From positions 124,001 to 188,000 of the forward strand of contig NZ_JANFNS010000003.1 in NCBI RefSeq assembly GCF_024436065.1: DNA of 64,000 nucleotides, given 5' to 3'. The first letter of the stretch is position 1. Every line of letters begins with the position of its first letter. Source of the stretch: Saccharibacillus sp. JS10. Lineage in GTDB: Bacteria; Bacillota; Bacilli; Paenibacillales; Paenibacillaceae. The notes below the pieces were generated by a model. That model did not search any database, had not been told where the DNA came from, and was given only the letters and a program-made list of their open reading frames with translations. The position numbers were made by a program, and so were the translations under genes. Shown here piece after piece: positions 45,942 through 55,153 of the stretch.

Positions 45942-47054
45942 TTACAGTTTCAAGATTCGGCGTTCTTCGAATTGAACAAGAGCGCCGTAAGAAGCAAGAT
46001 CGCTTTGCATCGAACGGATATGCTGCATATAGGCTTTGGCGACCGGTTCCTTTTTCTCCACATAAGCGCTTGCTTTGAGCAGCAACGAAGAAGATTTGGA
46101 AGCATCGTCATTAATCTTGCGGTACAACTCCTCCGCTTCTTCGCGTTTTCCGTCTTCGCACAAACGCACCGTTTCTTCAACCAAAATCATGATCAGCGTA
46201 TCGCGCCTTAATTTAGGGATCGACTGCGGCTTTGCCGCCTGCATCCATTCGTTTTGGACTTCTTGGGTAAGCTGCATCGCTGCCGCCTCCCTAGAAATCT
46301 GCTTGTCCATCAGCTTCACATAATACAAGACGAATAGATCGTAGACGTCGCGTCCTTTTGCCGGGCGGTCGCTGTTGGCGAGGTCTTGCAAATAGCGTCC
46401 ACTTGCTTCGCTCAGCATACGCAGCTTGTCTGTGTCCAACTGCCGATTTTGAATCAGCATCGTCCAACCGCTGACTAACGCATGATTACGGCGACCGAGC
46501 AAGATGGCATTGACTCCATCGCTGAACAAAGTCGCAAGCCCGATCCCGATCGACAGCAATGCGTACATGCCTGTCATACTCCAAAGCTGCGCCGCAAATC
46601 CGTAAGCGATCAGCCCCGTAATTAAGCTAAAGGCAGGACCCGCTGCATTGACAATACGCTGGGCTTTGATCGCTTTGGCAAAAGAAGCTTCGTCATGGTA
46701 AGGCTGAATATCGGCTTGCATCGCCCCGAAGAAGTAGCGATTTTTCCAGCTGAACCGAACTTTGCGCTCTGGAAAAAGAAAGCTGAAAGGCCCCCAGTAT
46801 AACCGGGTAACGCGGCTGCGTACGGCAAACGCTCCGAAAATATGACCGAGTTCGTGGATCAATATGGCGATCATCGCAACAAGAGCCAGAGCGAGAATCA
46901 TGACGACGGGATTCCAGCCTCCAAAAGCCAGCGTATTCGCGGCTTCAGCAGAGGCTTGACCGACATCGTTTTTCCCGATAATCCGAAGTGCGGCAAAAGC
47001 GATTAACCCTCCGGCGGCAGCTCCGATCAACAACGGTAGCATTTTTCTGAGCAT
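45942..47054 (-). CDS. M50-family membrane metalloprotease-like protein, CylI-type (copy 1)
   Basis: A 370-residue membrane protein with four or five TM helices. The zinc motif HELGH is at residues 67-71 (ILIHELGHIFGAF), and a later LFSDG supplies the likely third ligand, as in site-2 proteases. The C-terminal half (about 210-370) is a soluble helical domain. It is clearly paralogous to the gene at 56.3 kb; both end with RxxxxxxxSYGALxxFE. In the enterococcal cytolysin operon the immunity protein CylI belongs to this family, so self-immunity is the best guess. It lies between two ABC transporter operons. Confidence 0.82.
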   Translation of the reverse strand: MLRKMLPLLIGAAAGGLIAFAALRIIGKNDVGQASAEAANTLAFGGWNPVVMILALALVAMIAILIHELGHIFGAFAVRSRVTRLYWGPFSFLFPERKVRFSWKNRYFFGAMQADIQPYHDEASFAKAIKAQRIVNAAGPAFSLITGLIAYGFAAQLWSMTGMYALLSIGIGLATLFSDGVNAILLGRRNHALVSGWTMLIQNRQLDTDKLRMLSEASGRYLQDLANSDRPAKGRDVYDLFVLYYVKLMDKQISREAAAMQLTQEVQNEWMQAAKPQSIPKLRRDTLIMILVEETVRLCEDGKREEAEELYRKINDDASKSSSLLLKASAYVEKKEPVAKAYMQHIRSMQSDLASYGALVQFEERRILKL

Positions 47055-47106
47055 AAGCGTACTCCTTTCCTGCTTTCTTTTTGAGCGATCTGCTTAAATT
47101 TTACCT

Positions 47107-48408
47107 TTAAATAGCGTCGTTTGCACCTTTTGAAGAAGGCTTGATCGTATTCTTGGAAGCTTTAGTGTTAGTCGAACTCAGCATTTTCAACATCGTACCT
47201 ACCGAAGGTTTTTGTCCATACAGTAGAACGCCGCCGCGATAAATTTTAGCCGAAAGCCAACCTACGAGCAGAGTCGAAACCATCAGAATCGCAATCGGAA
47301 TCAAAATTTGCATCAACGTCGGATCGCCTGCACCTACACGAGTCAGCAGTACCATCGGCGTCAAAAACGGGATATACGAAGTCACGACTGTCAATGTGCC
47401 ATTTGGATCGCCAAGCCCGATCATCGAGATGAAAAATCCAGCCATCAGCAGCAAAGAGACCGGAAGCATCGCTTGATTCAATTCTTCGCTGCGGCTTACC
47501 AACGAACCGGCTGCTGCAAACAAGGTTGCATAGAAGAAGTATCCAAGGACAAACAATGCTGCCGTCACGGCCAACGTCTGCCCGCCGAGGATCGATAAGT
47601 CGATCGACAAACTGCCCATTTTCAACGTTTCGCCGTCGCCACCGATCGAAATCAGCAGTGCGCCTACTCCGAAAATAATCACGAATTGCAAAATCCCGGC
47701 TAGACCGACACCCATCACTTTACCTGCAAGCAATTGACCCGGGCTGACTTTGGTGATCAAAATTTCTTGAATGCGTGATCCTTTTTCTACGGCTACCGAA
47801 GTCGCCACGTTTCCGGCAAACAGATAGATCATAAAGAACATCAGCATCAGCAAAGCATAGACCGGCATAAAAGTCTCAACCGTCGATTTGCCGCCTGCAT
47901 TCAATTCATTCAGTTCAAAAGTAGGCTGTGCCAAGATCGAAGCCGCTTGCTCGGTCGTGACGCCAAGTTCAGCTACACGTTCGTTCACATTCAGTCTTTC
48001 AATATAAGCCGACAAACCCGGTGCAAAAGAAACGTCTTCTTGACGGTTCACCGACAATGCAATTTGCGGAGCCGCCGAAGCTTCAGCCGGTTGCGAAATT
48101 CGAACGATCGCGTCCAACTCGCCTTGTTGCAACAAGGTGTTCTGCGCGGAGCTTTCGCTTTCCGGTACGATCTTCCACGTATAATTCGGCGATACCGCAG
48201 CGGACATGCTTTGTGCATCGATCGGAAGCGGCGAAGTGTTCACGACAGCTACCGTTCCTTGCTGCGCCGTAGCCGAGCTGCCGAACAACTTCGGAACTAA
48301 GATGATTGCCGCGATGATCGCAACGAACAACAGTGTCATCATCATGAACGATTTGGAGCGTACCCGTTCTTTGAACGAATAACCGAATACAATACCGAAA
48401 GTCTTCAT
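47107..48408 (-). CDS. ABC-2 type transporter permease (NatB-like)
   Basis: A 433-residue permease. It has an N-terminal TM helix, a large extracytoplasmic domain (about 45-175), then five or six TM helices with the ABC-2 signature EKGSRIQEILITKVSPGQLL. This matches NatB-type exporters for sodium, antibiotics or peptides. It overlaps its ATPase gene by four bases. A role in immunity or export for the lanthipeptide system is possible from location; the substrate is unknown. Confidence 0.87.
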   Translation of the reverse strand: MKTFGIVFGYSFKERVRSKSFMMMTLLFVAIIAAIILVPKLFGSSATAQQGTVAVVNTSPLPIDAQSMSAAVSPNYTWKIVPESESSAQNTLLQQGELDAIVRISQPAEASAAPQIALSVNRQEDVSFAPGLSAYIERLNVNERVAELGVTTEQAASILAQPTFELNELNAGGKSTVETFMPVYALLMLMFFMIYLFAGNVATSVAVEKGSRIQEILITKVSPGQLLAGKVMGVGLAGILQFVIIFGVGALLISIGGDGETLKMGSLSIDLSILGGQTLAVTAALFVLGYFFYATLFAAAGSLVSRSEELNQAMLPVSLLLMAGFFISMIGLGDPNGTLTVVTSYIPFLTPMVLLTRVGAGDPTLMQILIPIAILMVSTLLVGWLSAKIYRGGVLLYGQKPSVGTMLKMLSSTNTKASKNTIKPSSKGANDAI

Positions 48409-49301
48409 ACCGCTTCCCCTACCTTTTCAATAAAGATTTCATGTAGCGATGGCTCTTTCAATTCGAACTTGAGCATAGGCACACCTGCTTGTCCCAGATC
48501 GCGCATCAACTGATGAGCTTGAATTTCGTCTTTGACTTTGAGCGTCCATTCTTGAGCATCCCGGCGAATATCGCTCAGACCGCGCGTTTCCAAAAACGGC
48601 ATGAGATCCACTTCGCTTCGCAAAATCAGATTACTTCGTCCATACGAACGTTTGATATCTGACAATCGTCCGTCGATCTGCATCCGTCCTTTTTTCAAAA
48701 TGCAGATTTGTTCGCAAAACTGCTCGACTTGCATCATCTGGTGACTGGAAAAAACAAGCGCTTTACCGGCAGCGATCTGTTCTTTGACCACGGCTGCGAG
48801 CAGTTCGGCATTGACCGGATCAAGACCGCTGAACGGTTCGTCCAAAATGACAAGTTCAGGATCATGAATCAGCGACGAGATAATCTGTACTTTTTGCTGA
48901 TTGCCTTTGGACAATTGCTCGGCGCGCTTGTGTTCATGTTCTTCGATGCCTAGACGCTCTAACCAAGTTTTCAGTGCTTTTTGAGCGTCGGATTTCTTCA
49001 TCCCTTCCAGCCGTGCGAGATACAGGAGTTGTTCGCTCACCGTTTCTTTCGGGTACAATCCGCGTTCTTCCGGGAGATAACCGACGCTTGGACGATTTTC
49101 TAAAAAGTTTTTGCCGTTCCAAAGCACTTCGCCGCGCTCATATTCCAGCAAGCCGAGTACCGAACGAATCGTGGTCGTCTTGCCTGCGCCGTTACCGCCG
49201 AGCAGCCCGAAAGCTTGTCCGGCTTGAACCGTTAACGTGACGTCTTCGACCACCGTTTTGTCTCCGTATTGTTTGCCGAGGTGCTTGATTTCTAAGGTCA
49301 T
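48405..49301 (-). CDS. ABC transporter ATP-binding protein (NatA-like)
   Basis: A 298-residue ATPase. Walker A is GGNGAGKTTT, the Q-loop region is GYLPEERGLYP (typical of NatA), the signature is LSKGNQQKV and Walker B is VILDEPFSGLDP. A DUF4162-like C-terminal domain follows. The start follows AAAGGAGG. Upstream lie an inverted repeat (49365-49386) and TTGCGG half-sites (49503-49543) that may tie the operon to two regulators. Confidence 0.9.
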   Translation of the reverse strand: MTLEIKHLGKQYGDKTVVEDVTLTVQAGQAFGLLGGNGAGKTTTIRSVLGLLEYERGEVLWNGKNFLENRPSVGYLPEERGLYPKETVSEQLLYLARLEGMKKSDAQKALKTWLERLGIEEHEHKRAEQLSKGNQQKVQIISSLIHDPELVILDEPFSGLDPVNAELLAAVVKEQIAAGKALVFSSHQMMQVEQFCEQICILKKGRMQIDGRLSDIKRSYGRSNLILRSEVDLMPFLETRGLSDIRRDAQEWTLKVKDEIQAHQLMRDLGQAGVPMLKFELKEPSLHEIFIEKVGEAV

Positions 49302-49364
49302 TTGTTGTTCCTCCTTTTATGTGTGTTCGAGTCGAGATTGAGTTTGTTATGTTCAGAGTGATTA

Positions 49365-49386
49365 GTGTGTATGTTTATATACACAC
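49365..49386. promoter_or_regulatory. Inverted repeat upstream of the NatAB-like operon
   Basis: GTGTGTAT-6-ATACACAC, perfect 8-bp arms, about 65 bp before the ATPase start. It looks like an operator of a dimeric repressor such as a GntR/YtrA-type protein; no such regulator is in the window. Confidence 0.5.
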
Positions 49387-49502
49387 CATAAACGTAGAGG
49401 TTTTTGTTGTCAATAGTTTTATTTGGAATTTCAAGTGGATGCTGCGTTATGTTTTCAATATATCAGCAAAGATGAGTGGGGGAGTACGACAATGTGGGTG
49501 GT

Positions 49503-49543
49503 AATTCGCGCAAATTTTTGCGGGGGAATATTAGGGGTTGCGG
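49503..49543. promoter_or_regulatory. Partial ComA-like half-site cluster
   Basis: AATTCGCGC (49503-49511), TTGCGG (49518-49523) and TTGCGG (49538-49543). The first two parts resemble the shared motifs at 55154 and 61637, but the third half-site is spaced differently. Weak candidate. Confidence 0.4.
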
Positions 49544-49548
49544 GGGAG

Positions 49549-49790
49549 CCGCTGCGAGAGAAATTCGTTAGCGTATGCTTACGATGTGTCTTTCTTCGAA
49601 AGCCTTTAGGTCGCGTGTTGAAATCGGGAAAATTTGATTGGAAATTTTGTTTGTGTTTTCCCGATTAACGATGCAAATTTGACGGTGTATGACCGGAAAA
49701 TCTGCATCACAAAGGCGAACGCTAAAAGCATATGCTTCCGAAGTATCTTTTCTTCGAAAAGATTTGACTGCACTGAATTTCTCTCTCCGC
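49549..49790. repeat. Intergenic hairpin element, copy B (long form)
   Basis: About 240 bp with outer arms GAGAGAAATTC (49556-49566) and GAATTTCTCTC (49775-49785). An inner stem is formed by AATCGGGAAAA and TTTTCCCGATT. In reverse complement it aligns with copy A over most of its length but carries an extra internal hairpin (GATGCAAATTT with AAAATCTGCATC) and further sequence. No coding potential is convincing here. Confidence 0.75.
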
Positions 49791-49917
49791 TCTGGGCATC
49801 GCATCTACGGTTTTTTTAGAGGGGGTGGAGCCGCTCCCTTGTTGGGGAGCGGCTATTCCTGTCTGCGTACAGTAGAAGGCAAAGGACGAAATTGCTTCTA
49901 TCTGCTCAAAAAAGTGA

Positions 49918-49962
49918 AACAGAAAGCCCGTAACTGACAGATGATGCTGTCAGTTACGGGCT
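49918..49962 (-). terminator. Terminator of the NAD-dependent epimerase-like gene
   Basis: AGCCCGTAACTGACAG (49925-49940) and CTGTCAGTTACGGGCT (49947-49962) form a perfect 16-bp stem; the minus strand continues TTTCTGTTTC. A second GC-rich hairpin (AGCCGCTCCC with GGGGAGCGGCT, about 49828-49853) lies just beyond it. Confidence 0.8.
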
Positions 49963-50077
49963 TGGATGAAGATTGGGAGTGAAGTTGAAAATTCTAAAAG
50001 GAAAAGATAGGCATGATAATGGATTAGAATGTCTTCTTGTTAGAAGCGGATTTGCGTAGTGGACTGAAAGGTTGGGT

Positions 50078-50959
50078 TCAGTCGTTAAAATAATAGTTGG
50101 ACTTAAGGTCGTCCAACAGGGGCGGATGCTTGGGTTGCCAGTCGAGCAGCGTTTGCGTCTGCTCGCTGGAAGCTCGGCAGTCGCCGGAAGCGGCAAAGTT
50201 CAGCCAGCCGAAATGTGTGCTGGCTTCTTCGGGCGCGATCGAACGCGCGGGAAGATCCGATCTGCGGCTGATCGCTTCGGCGATCTCGCGGAAAGGCACG
50301 CCTTCTTCGGCTATGCCATGCAGCCGAGAACCCGCAGGCGCGGATTCCAGCGCCAAGCGGAACAGCCGAGCCGCGTCCAGCCGATGAATGGCTGGCCAAT
50401 GGTTGCCGCCTTCTCCGACGTAGGCGGAGAAGCCTTTGTCGCGCGCGATCTGAACGAGCGCGCGGGCAAAGCCGTAATCGTGTTCGCCGTGCACCGTCGG
50501 TGCGAGGCGAACGACCGATGAGCGGATGCCGCGCGCGGCAAGTTCGCTCACCGCCGCTTCGGCGTAACGTCCGGTGCGGACCGCCGGATCGGCTTCTGTG
50601 TTCAGGCGTCCCTGCTCCAGCATCAGGACGCCGGACGTTAGCACGAATGGTTTATTCGTGCCTTGCAAAGCTTCGCCGATCGCGTCCGTCGCCGAACGAT
50701 CGGCGCGTTCCGCTCCTTGGCGATCCGAGAAATCATGGATATACGCCAGATGGATGACGCCGTCCGCTTCCTTCGCAGCTTCGCGAAGAATATCCAAATC
50801 TTCGATCGATCCCCGGCATACCTTCGCTCCTGCTAATTCCAAAGCTTCCGCTCCTTTTTCCGAGCGCGCAAGCCCTACTACTTCATGCCCGGCATCCAGA
50901 AGTTCGCGTACAACCGCCGTTCCGATAAACCCTGTTGCTCCTGTGACGAATACTTTCAT
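50078..50959 (-). CDS. NAD-dependent epimerase/dehydratase family protein (extended SDR)
   Basis: A 293-residue Rossmann-fold protein with the cofactor motif VTGATGFIGTAVV at the N-terminus and RSEKGAEALELAGAKVCRG after it. The catalytic Tyr-x-x-x-Lys is not obvious: the expected region reads RTGRYAEAAVSEL with Ala at the Lys position. The protein may therefore bind rather than turn over its ligand, or use another residue. It is divergent from a MerR-type regulator that probably activates it. No clear tie to the lanthipeptide genes. Confidence 0.85.
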   Translation of the reverse strand: MKVFVTGATGFIGTAVVRELLDAGHEVVGLARSEKGAEALELAGAKVCRGSIEDLDILREAAKEADGVIHLAYIHDFSDRQGAERADRSATDAIGEALQGTNKPFVLTSGVLMLEQGRLNTEADPAVRTGRYAEAAVSELAARGIRSSVVRLAPTVHGEHDYGFARALVQIARDKGFSAYVGEGGNHWPAIHRLDAARLFRLALESAPAGSRLHGIAEEGVPFREIAEAISRRSDLPARSIAPEEASTHFGWLNFAASGDCRASSEQTQTLLDWQPKHPPLLDDLKSNYYFND

Positions 50960-51034
50960 TTTTACTCCTCCGCTTCTATGGTCTTAGTATAGAAATCCTT
51001 ATATAAATCTTTGGTCTTGCTTGTTCACATTTGC

Positions 51035-51065
51035 AGTCTAAACTATAGAGTTCACTCTATAGCAA
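51035..51065 (-). promoter_or_regulatory. MerR-type promoter with 19-bp spacer
   Basis: On the minus strand: TTGCTA (-35, 51065-51060), a 19-bp spacer, TAGACT (-10, 51040-51035). The spacer region holds CTATAGAGT-TC-ACTCTATAG, a perfect 9-bp inverted repeat (51043-51062). Over-long spacers with a central palindrome are typical for MerR-activated promoters. Confidence 0.8.
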
Positions 51066-51094
51066 GCCCGAATTTTTCATGTTATGATCTACGC

Positions 51095-51502
51095 ATGAAT
51101 ACGACATTTACAAGCAAACAAGTAGCCGAAGAGACAGGACTCAGCGTGCATACCCTACGTTATTACGAACAAGAAGGGCTGATCGACAATATACAGCGCG
51201 ACATAAACGGATACCGGATCTACTCCGCTTCCGACGTCGTCTGGTTTCATGTCATTACGTATTTCAGGCGAATCGGCTTGTCAGTAAACGAGATCAAACA
51301 ATTCAATATCCCGAAAGACGGAAGCGGCTCCAGCGCAACCGCTCGTCGCGAATTCATGGAGACCTACCGCGAACGAGTCGTCGAACAAATGAACGAACTT
51401 CAACAATCTTTAAATAAAATCGACGACAAAATCGCATTTTTCCGAGACATGGAGAAAACAGAACTCCAAAAAACCCAATCCCCCGTCGTTGAGCGCATGT
51501 AA
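51095..51502 (+). CDS. MerR family transcriptional regulator
   Basis: A 135-residue regulator. The winged helix begins TSKQVAEETGLSVHTLRYYE and includes the typical NGYRIYSASDVVWFHVI; a long dimerisation helix follows (about 80-125). No metal-binding Cys pattern is seen, so an organic ligand or stress signal is more likely. The start at 51095 has no clear Shine-Dalgarno site and may be nearly leaderless. It is divergent from the epimerase-like gene, whose promoter has the MerR layout. Confidence 0.88.
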   Translation: MNTTFTSKQVAEETGLSVHTLRYYEQEGLIDNIQRDINGYRIYSASDVVWFHVITYFRRIGLSVNEIKQFNIPKDGSGSSATARREFMETYRERVVEQMNELQQSLNKIDDKIAFFRDMEKTELQKTQSPVVERM

Positions 51503-51627
51503 GCTCGCGTGGGCGTATAAAAAAAGCCAACTGCTTAAGCAGTCGGCGTTTTCGCATTATGTAATCTGCAAAAAGATTACCTGTTATTTCGAATAGGAAC
51601 TTCCCCCCCTACCACCCCCGGAGAAGC

Positions 51628-51758
51628 CGAGCGGAGAGAGAAATTCAGTGCAGGAGCGTAAGCGTTCGCCTTTGAAATTGAGAAAATTCCAAATAAAAAT
51701 TCCAATCCGTTTTCTCAATTTCAACAAGCGACCGAAACGAATTTCTCTCGCAGCGGCT
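51628..51758. repeat. Intergenic hairpin element, copy C
   Basis: Outer arms GAGAGAAATTC (51636-51646) and GAATTTCTCTC (51739-51749), and inner arms TTGAAATTGAGAAAA (51672-51686) and TTTTCTCAATTTCAA (51710-51724), are all perfectly complementary. It lies between the MerR gene and the comA stop codon. It is the cleanest copy of the family in this window. Confidence 0.8.
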
Positions 51759-51775
51759 CCACATGCGAACACACG

Positions 51776-52432
51776 TCACAAGATCGAGTTCTCCGACAAC
51801 AAGCCGATCCGCCGAGCCTCCGCAATCGCCTCCGAACGCGAGCGAACCCCTAATTTCTCAAACACGCGAGTCAAGCTATACTCGACAGTCCGCTGGCTCA
51901 TCAGCAGTTTGGCAGCAATATCTTTATTGCTACTCCCTCCCGCCACTTCTTGCAAAATCTCTTGTTCGCGCTCATTGATCGAGACCGTCTCCATCGTCTT
52001 GTCTTCGCGCGGAGTCACGCGGATATCGCTACGGCGAAGTTGGCGCAGCAAATGCACAGGCACAATCGCTTCGTCGCGCATGGCGCAGCGGATCGCGGTC
52101 AGCAATTGCTCGCGGCTTGCCGTTTTGCTGACAAAACCGGACACGCCGGAATCGATCAACACGTTAAAATGCGGGCTAATATCGTATCCGGTATAGATCA
52201 GCACACGGCTATCCGGACGCACGCCCATCACTCTCTTCGTCAGTTCCAGACCGCTAATACCCGGCATATTCAGATCAAACAACAAAATATCGAACTCTTC
52301 GTTTTGCACCTTTTCCAAAGCTTCAATCGGCAAAGATAGCGAAGTGACCCGCATATCCGGGTCTTGTTCCAGCAGTAGCTTCGTCCCTTCGCCGACCGAC
52401 GGATGGTCGTCGACTAACAAAATTTTAATCAT
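51776..52432 (-). CDS. comA: ComA-like response regulator (NarL/FixJ type)
   Basis: A 218-residue regulator, close to the length of Bacillus ComA. The receiver domain has ILLVDDHPSV, phospho-Asp in LLFDLNMPGISG, and the lysine in FVSKTAS. A LuxR-type DNA-binding domain ends the protein (SINEREQEILQEVAGGSSNKDIAAKL, not quoted in full beyond SINEREQEILQ). It lies 24 bp behind the ComP-like kinase gene as the last gene of the comQXPA set. Predicted role: activation of target promoters carrying TTGCGG-type boxes when pheromone accumulates. Confidence 0.9.
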   Translation of the reverse strand: MIKILLVDDHPSVGEGTKLLLEQDPDMRVTSLSLPIEALEKVQNEEFDILLFDLNMPGISGLELTKRVMGVRPDSRVLIYTGYDISPHFNVLIDSGVSGFVSKTASREQLLTAIRCAMRDEAIVPVHLLRQLRRSDIRVTPREDKTMETVSINEREQEILQEVAGGSSNKDIAAKLLMSQRTVEYSLTRVFEKLGVRSRSEAIAEARRIGLLSENSIL

Positions 52433-52456
52433 GCGACTGCCTCCTTTTGCTAAAAA

Positions 52457-54760
52457 TTAGATTTTTCCACGCAGCGGCAGCATGATCTCGGCTTGCATCC
52501 CTGCGCCGGGCTTGGAACGCCAAGTAAAGGTTCCTTCAAAACTTCTTACCCGTTCTTTGATCCCCGCTAAGCCCATATGGCTGAAAGAATCGGCGGCGTC
52601 TTCTTCATTCATCCCAACGCCGTTGTCGCGGTATTGATAAATAAATTGCTCGCCATTCGTCGCAAGATAAATATAGACGCGAGATGCTTCGGCGTGCTTG
52701 GACGCGTTACGAAGCAGCTCTTGCGTAATGCGGTAGATCGCAAGGGTCTGCTCGTCATCCAGCACTTCGGTACTGCCAGCAGCTTCGAATTCCACCGTGT
52801 AATCGGTACGCATCTGCGCTTCCATGAACAACTGCTCCATCGCTTGAATGAGTCCCATTTCCATAAGCAGCGGCGGACGTAATTCATTGCAAGTTTCCCG
52901 GATCTGATGAATCACATCAAGCAGCCCTTCTTTGATGCGTTCCAATTCCGTATTCAGAGCTTGCGGCATTTCGTAATCCAAGATTGCTGTTTCCAGTCGT
53001 CTCAGCCATATAATCTGATCTTGCAGCGCCGAATCATGCAGATCGGAAGCCAGACGTCTACGTTCATTTTCAGATAAGTTAAAAATCAACCGTAACACCC
53101 ACGAAGGCGTATCGCCTTGCTTGTTCATTTCTTCTTCGAGGTTGCCGATCAACCCTTGAATCAGATACAAATTCTCGAACACGATCGCGCTGTAATTCGC
53201 AAGCGTACTGAGCCAGTTGCGTTCATCCGGATTGTAACGGGTATGATTGGCTTTGTCGTCTAACCAGAGCAGATACACCTGTGAGTCTTTGTTCCCGATC
53301 ACCAAGCAAATCCCTCGCGGTAAGCTCAGTACAACGCCTGGAACCAATTGCTCGGCTTTTTCGCGAAGGACTTGTGCCAATCTGTGCCGTTCCTGTTTTT
53401 CCAAGACATCGATGTCTACTTCGTCCATTGAGGGTTCCCAGTTTGTAAAAGCCAAAGCCGACACTTTGATCGTACTTTCGATTTCTTGCTCCAGCGCCCG
53501 CTCCAAATCTTCACGCTTCATCACGCGCGATACATGATGGGAAAACCGTTCGAAACTGCCGACCGAACTCAAGCGATTTTTCCCCGTTTTACGCAAATTC
53601 CGATCCAAAAATTCTTTGACGAACAACAAAACCACGATAATCAAATAAAAAACGAGAAAAAGACGCACCATCCCGACTTGGTCGAAATGTTCGCTGCGAA
53701 CCATCCATGCTCCAAGAAGCGCCATAATCGCCGAAGGCACAATTGCAATCGCCGCATAATACAAAAAGCGATTTAACACAAAACCGACATCGAAAATCCG
53801 GCGCGTCAGCAGCATATACAAATAAATAACCGGTAGCGTCAATAAAAACGCCGTCGCCGCACCCACCGAAATAAGCGGAAATCCGAACAACCTCGGAATG
53901 CTATACAAAAAAATAAATGGCGAAAACGCCAGTGTATGCGCAATCAACGTTAACTTGAATAAAGAATTCAAATCGTCCGAACGGTGTTTCCGATACTTTT
54001 GAATCAAACGAAGTACCGCAAAAATATTCGGCAAAGCGAAAAAGACGGTAAATAGCGGAGACTCCCAAGTTAACAAGTTCCGATCTACCAGTTCTCGAAT
54101 CGCCGTAACCCCGACATGGAAAACCATGCAGACATAAAAGAAGATCATCCAACTTTTATTCGCCAACCGTTCGCCAAAACGCCCCAAATACCGATTCATA
54201 AAATGAATAAAAGCGATCGGAACCATCAAAAAGACGAATTCAAACAATAATGTACCGATTGGCTCAAGCCGGTTGACCGTGTAGCCTCCTAAATAAGCCG
54301 CTCCTGTAAATAGGAAAAATACAGCTAACCAGAACGAAGAAGGATCGCGGTACGCGTAAATACGCAGCAAAATCGCAAAAATCAAAAATAAAATCGCTGC
54401 GGCAAGCGGAGCGAACAAAGGCGATAAAGCTTCGCCGATCGGCAATCGCTGTACTTGAAGCGTCTGCGTCTCCATCCCCGGTTTTATTACCGTAATTTCG
54501 TGTACGCGTTCTAACCACCCGTAATGCCGAACCGTATAATGCTGCTCAGGATCTTTTCCATCCACTTCGACAATTCGATCCCCGACTTGTAGACGACCGT
54601 CTCCCCAATAACCGGAAGCTACGCTTTCGACGATAACTTGTCCGTTTTCACCCGGCTGTACTTTGACTTGCACCGGCGGCGTGGCGGCGGCTACGTACAA
54701 ATATTGTGCCACCACCAGTATGTATACCAATAATGCGATTAACCAATTCCATTTTTTCAA
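52457..54760 (-). CDS. comP: ComP-like pheromone sensor histidine kinase
   Basis: A 767-residue membrane kinase, nearly the length of Bacillus ComP. TM1 (about 8-25) is followed by an extracytoplasmic PDZ-like domain (about 30-110, with GRLQVGDRIVEVDGKDP) and about seven more TM helices (to about 390). A linker leads to HisKA_3 with the phospho-His in SDLHDSALQDQ (about residue 573) and the ATPase with YRDNGVGMNEE and MGLAGIKERV. It should detect the modified ComX peptide outside the cell and phosphorylate ComA. The gene is 27 bp behind comX. Confidence 0.92.
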   Translation of the reverse strand: MKKWNWLIALLVYILVVAQYLYVAAATPPVQVKVQPGENGQVIVESVASGYWGDGRLQVGDRIVEVDGKDPEQHYTVRHYGWLERVHEITVIKPGMETQTLQVQRLPIGEALSPLFAPLAAAILFLIFAILLRIYAYRDPSSFWLAVFFLFTGAAYLGGYTVNRLEPIGTLLFEFVFLMVPIAFIHFMNRYLGRFGERLANKSWMIFFYVCMVFHVGVTAIRELVDRNLLTWESPLFTVFFALPNIFAVLRLIQKYRKHRSDDLNSLFKLTLIAHTLAFSPFIFLYSIPRLFGFPLISVGAATAFLLTLPVIYLYMLLTRRIFDVGFVLNRFLYYAAIAIVPSAIMALLGAWMVRSEHFDQVGMVRLFLVFYLIIVVLLFVKEFLDRNLRKTGKNRLSSVGSFERFSHHVSRVMKREDLERALEQEIESTIKVSALAFTNWEPSMDEVDIDVLEKQERHRLAQVLREKAEQLVPGVVLSLPRGICLVIGNKDSQVYLLWLDDKANHTRYNPDERNWLSTLANYSAIVFENLYLIQGLIGNLEEEMNKQGDTPSWVLRLIFNLSENERRRLASDLHDSALQDQIIWLRRLETAILDYEMPQALNTELERIKEGLLDVIHQIRETCNELRPPLLMEMGLIQAMEQLFMEAQMRTDYTVEFEAAGSTEVLDDEQTLAIYRITQELLRNASKHAEASRVYIYLATNGEQFIYQYRDNGVGMNEEDAADSFSHMGLAGIKERVRSFEGTFTWRSKPGAGMQAEIMLPLRGKI

Positions 54761-54787
54761 AATGAAAATCCTCCGTTGCTTCAGGAA

Positions 54788-54973
54788 TTACCCAACTCTC
54801 CAATACGCCAGTTCATCGCTTTTGAGTAGTCGGTCTTCTTTTTTTCCATCGAATATATCACGAAGCGCTTTTTGTTCCAAATCTCCAAGCCCTGCCAGTT
54901 GTAGTTGTCCATTTTGAAAAGCCATCCAAGCTTCTTTGCTCCCGCTTAACTTTGCAATCGCTTCTTTCAACAT
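54788..54973 (-). CDS. comX: ComX-like pheromone precursor
   Basis: A predicted 61-residue peptide. ATG at 54973 lies nine bases after ACGGGGGA; a GTG two codons upstream is too close to that site. The C-terminus ends LKSDELAYWRVG, with a single C-terminal-region Trp (Trp58, four residues from the end; Trp16 is far away). In ComX pheromones a tryptophan near the C-terminus is isoprenylated by ComQ and the last residues are released. Position between comQ and comP, size and the placed Trp together make the call; ComX peptides are too variable for sequence identity to help. Confidence 0.88.
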   Translation of the reverse strand: MLKEAIAKLSGSKEAWMAFQNGQLQLAGLGDLEQKALRDIFDGKKEDRLLKSDELAYWRVG

Positions 54974-55153
54974 ATTCACTCATCCCCCGTAAGTATGAAT
55001 TCGATACCGCCGAAAAAGTTCTGCTTTTGCTTGTCGTGATCGCCATCGGAAGAAAATAAAATCGGTTTCCGTTATGTAAAAGCGCTTCCGTTTGTTTGGC
55101 TTGAGTTCACTATACCAGCGGAGCCTAGAGCAGGAAACGACAATGTATTCGAT

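Noticed and set aside
49319..49937. Several short plus-strand frames between the NatAB-like operon and the epimerase-like gene
   Set aside because: They cover hairpin element B and its flanks; no ribosome sites and no protein-like composition.
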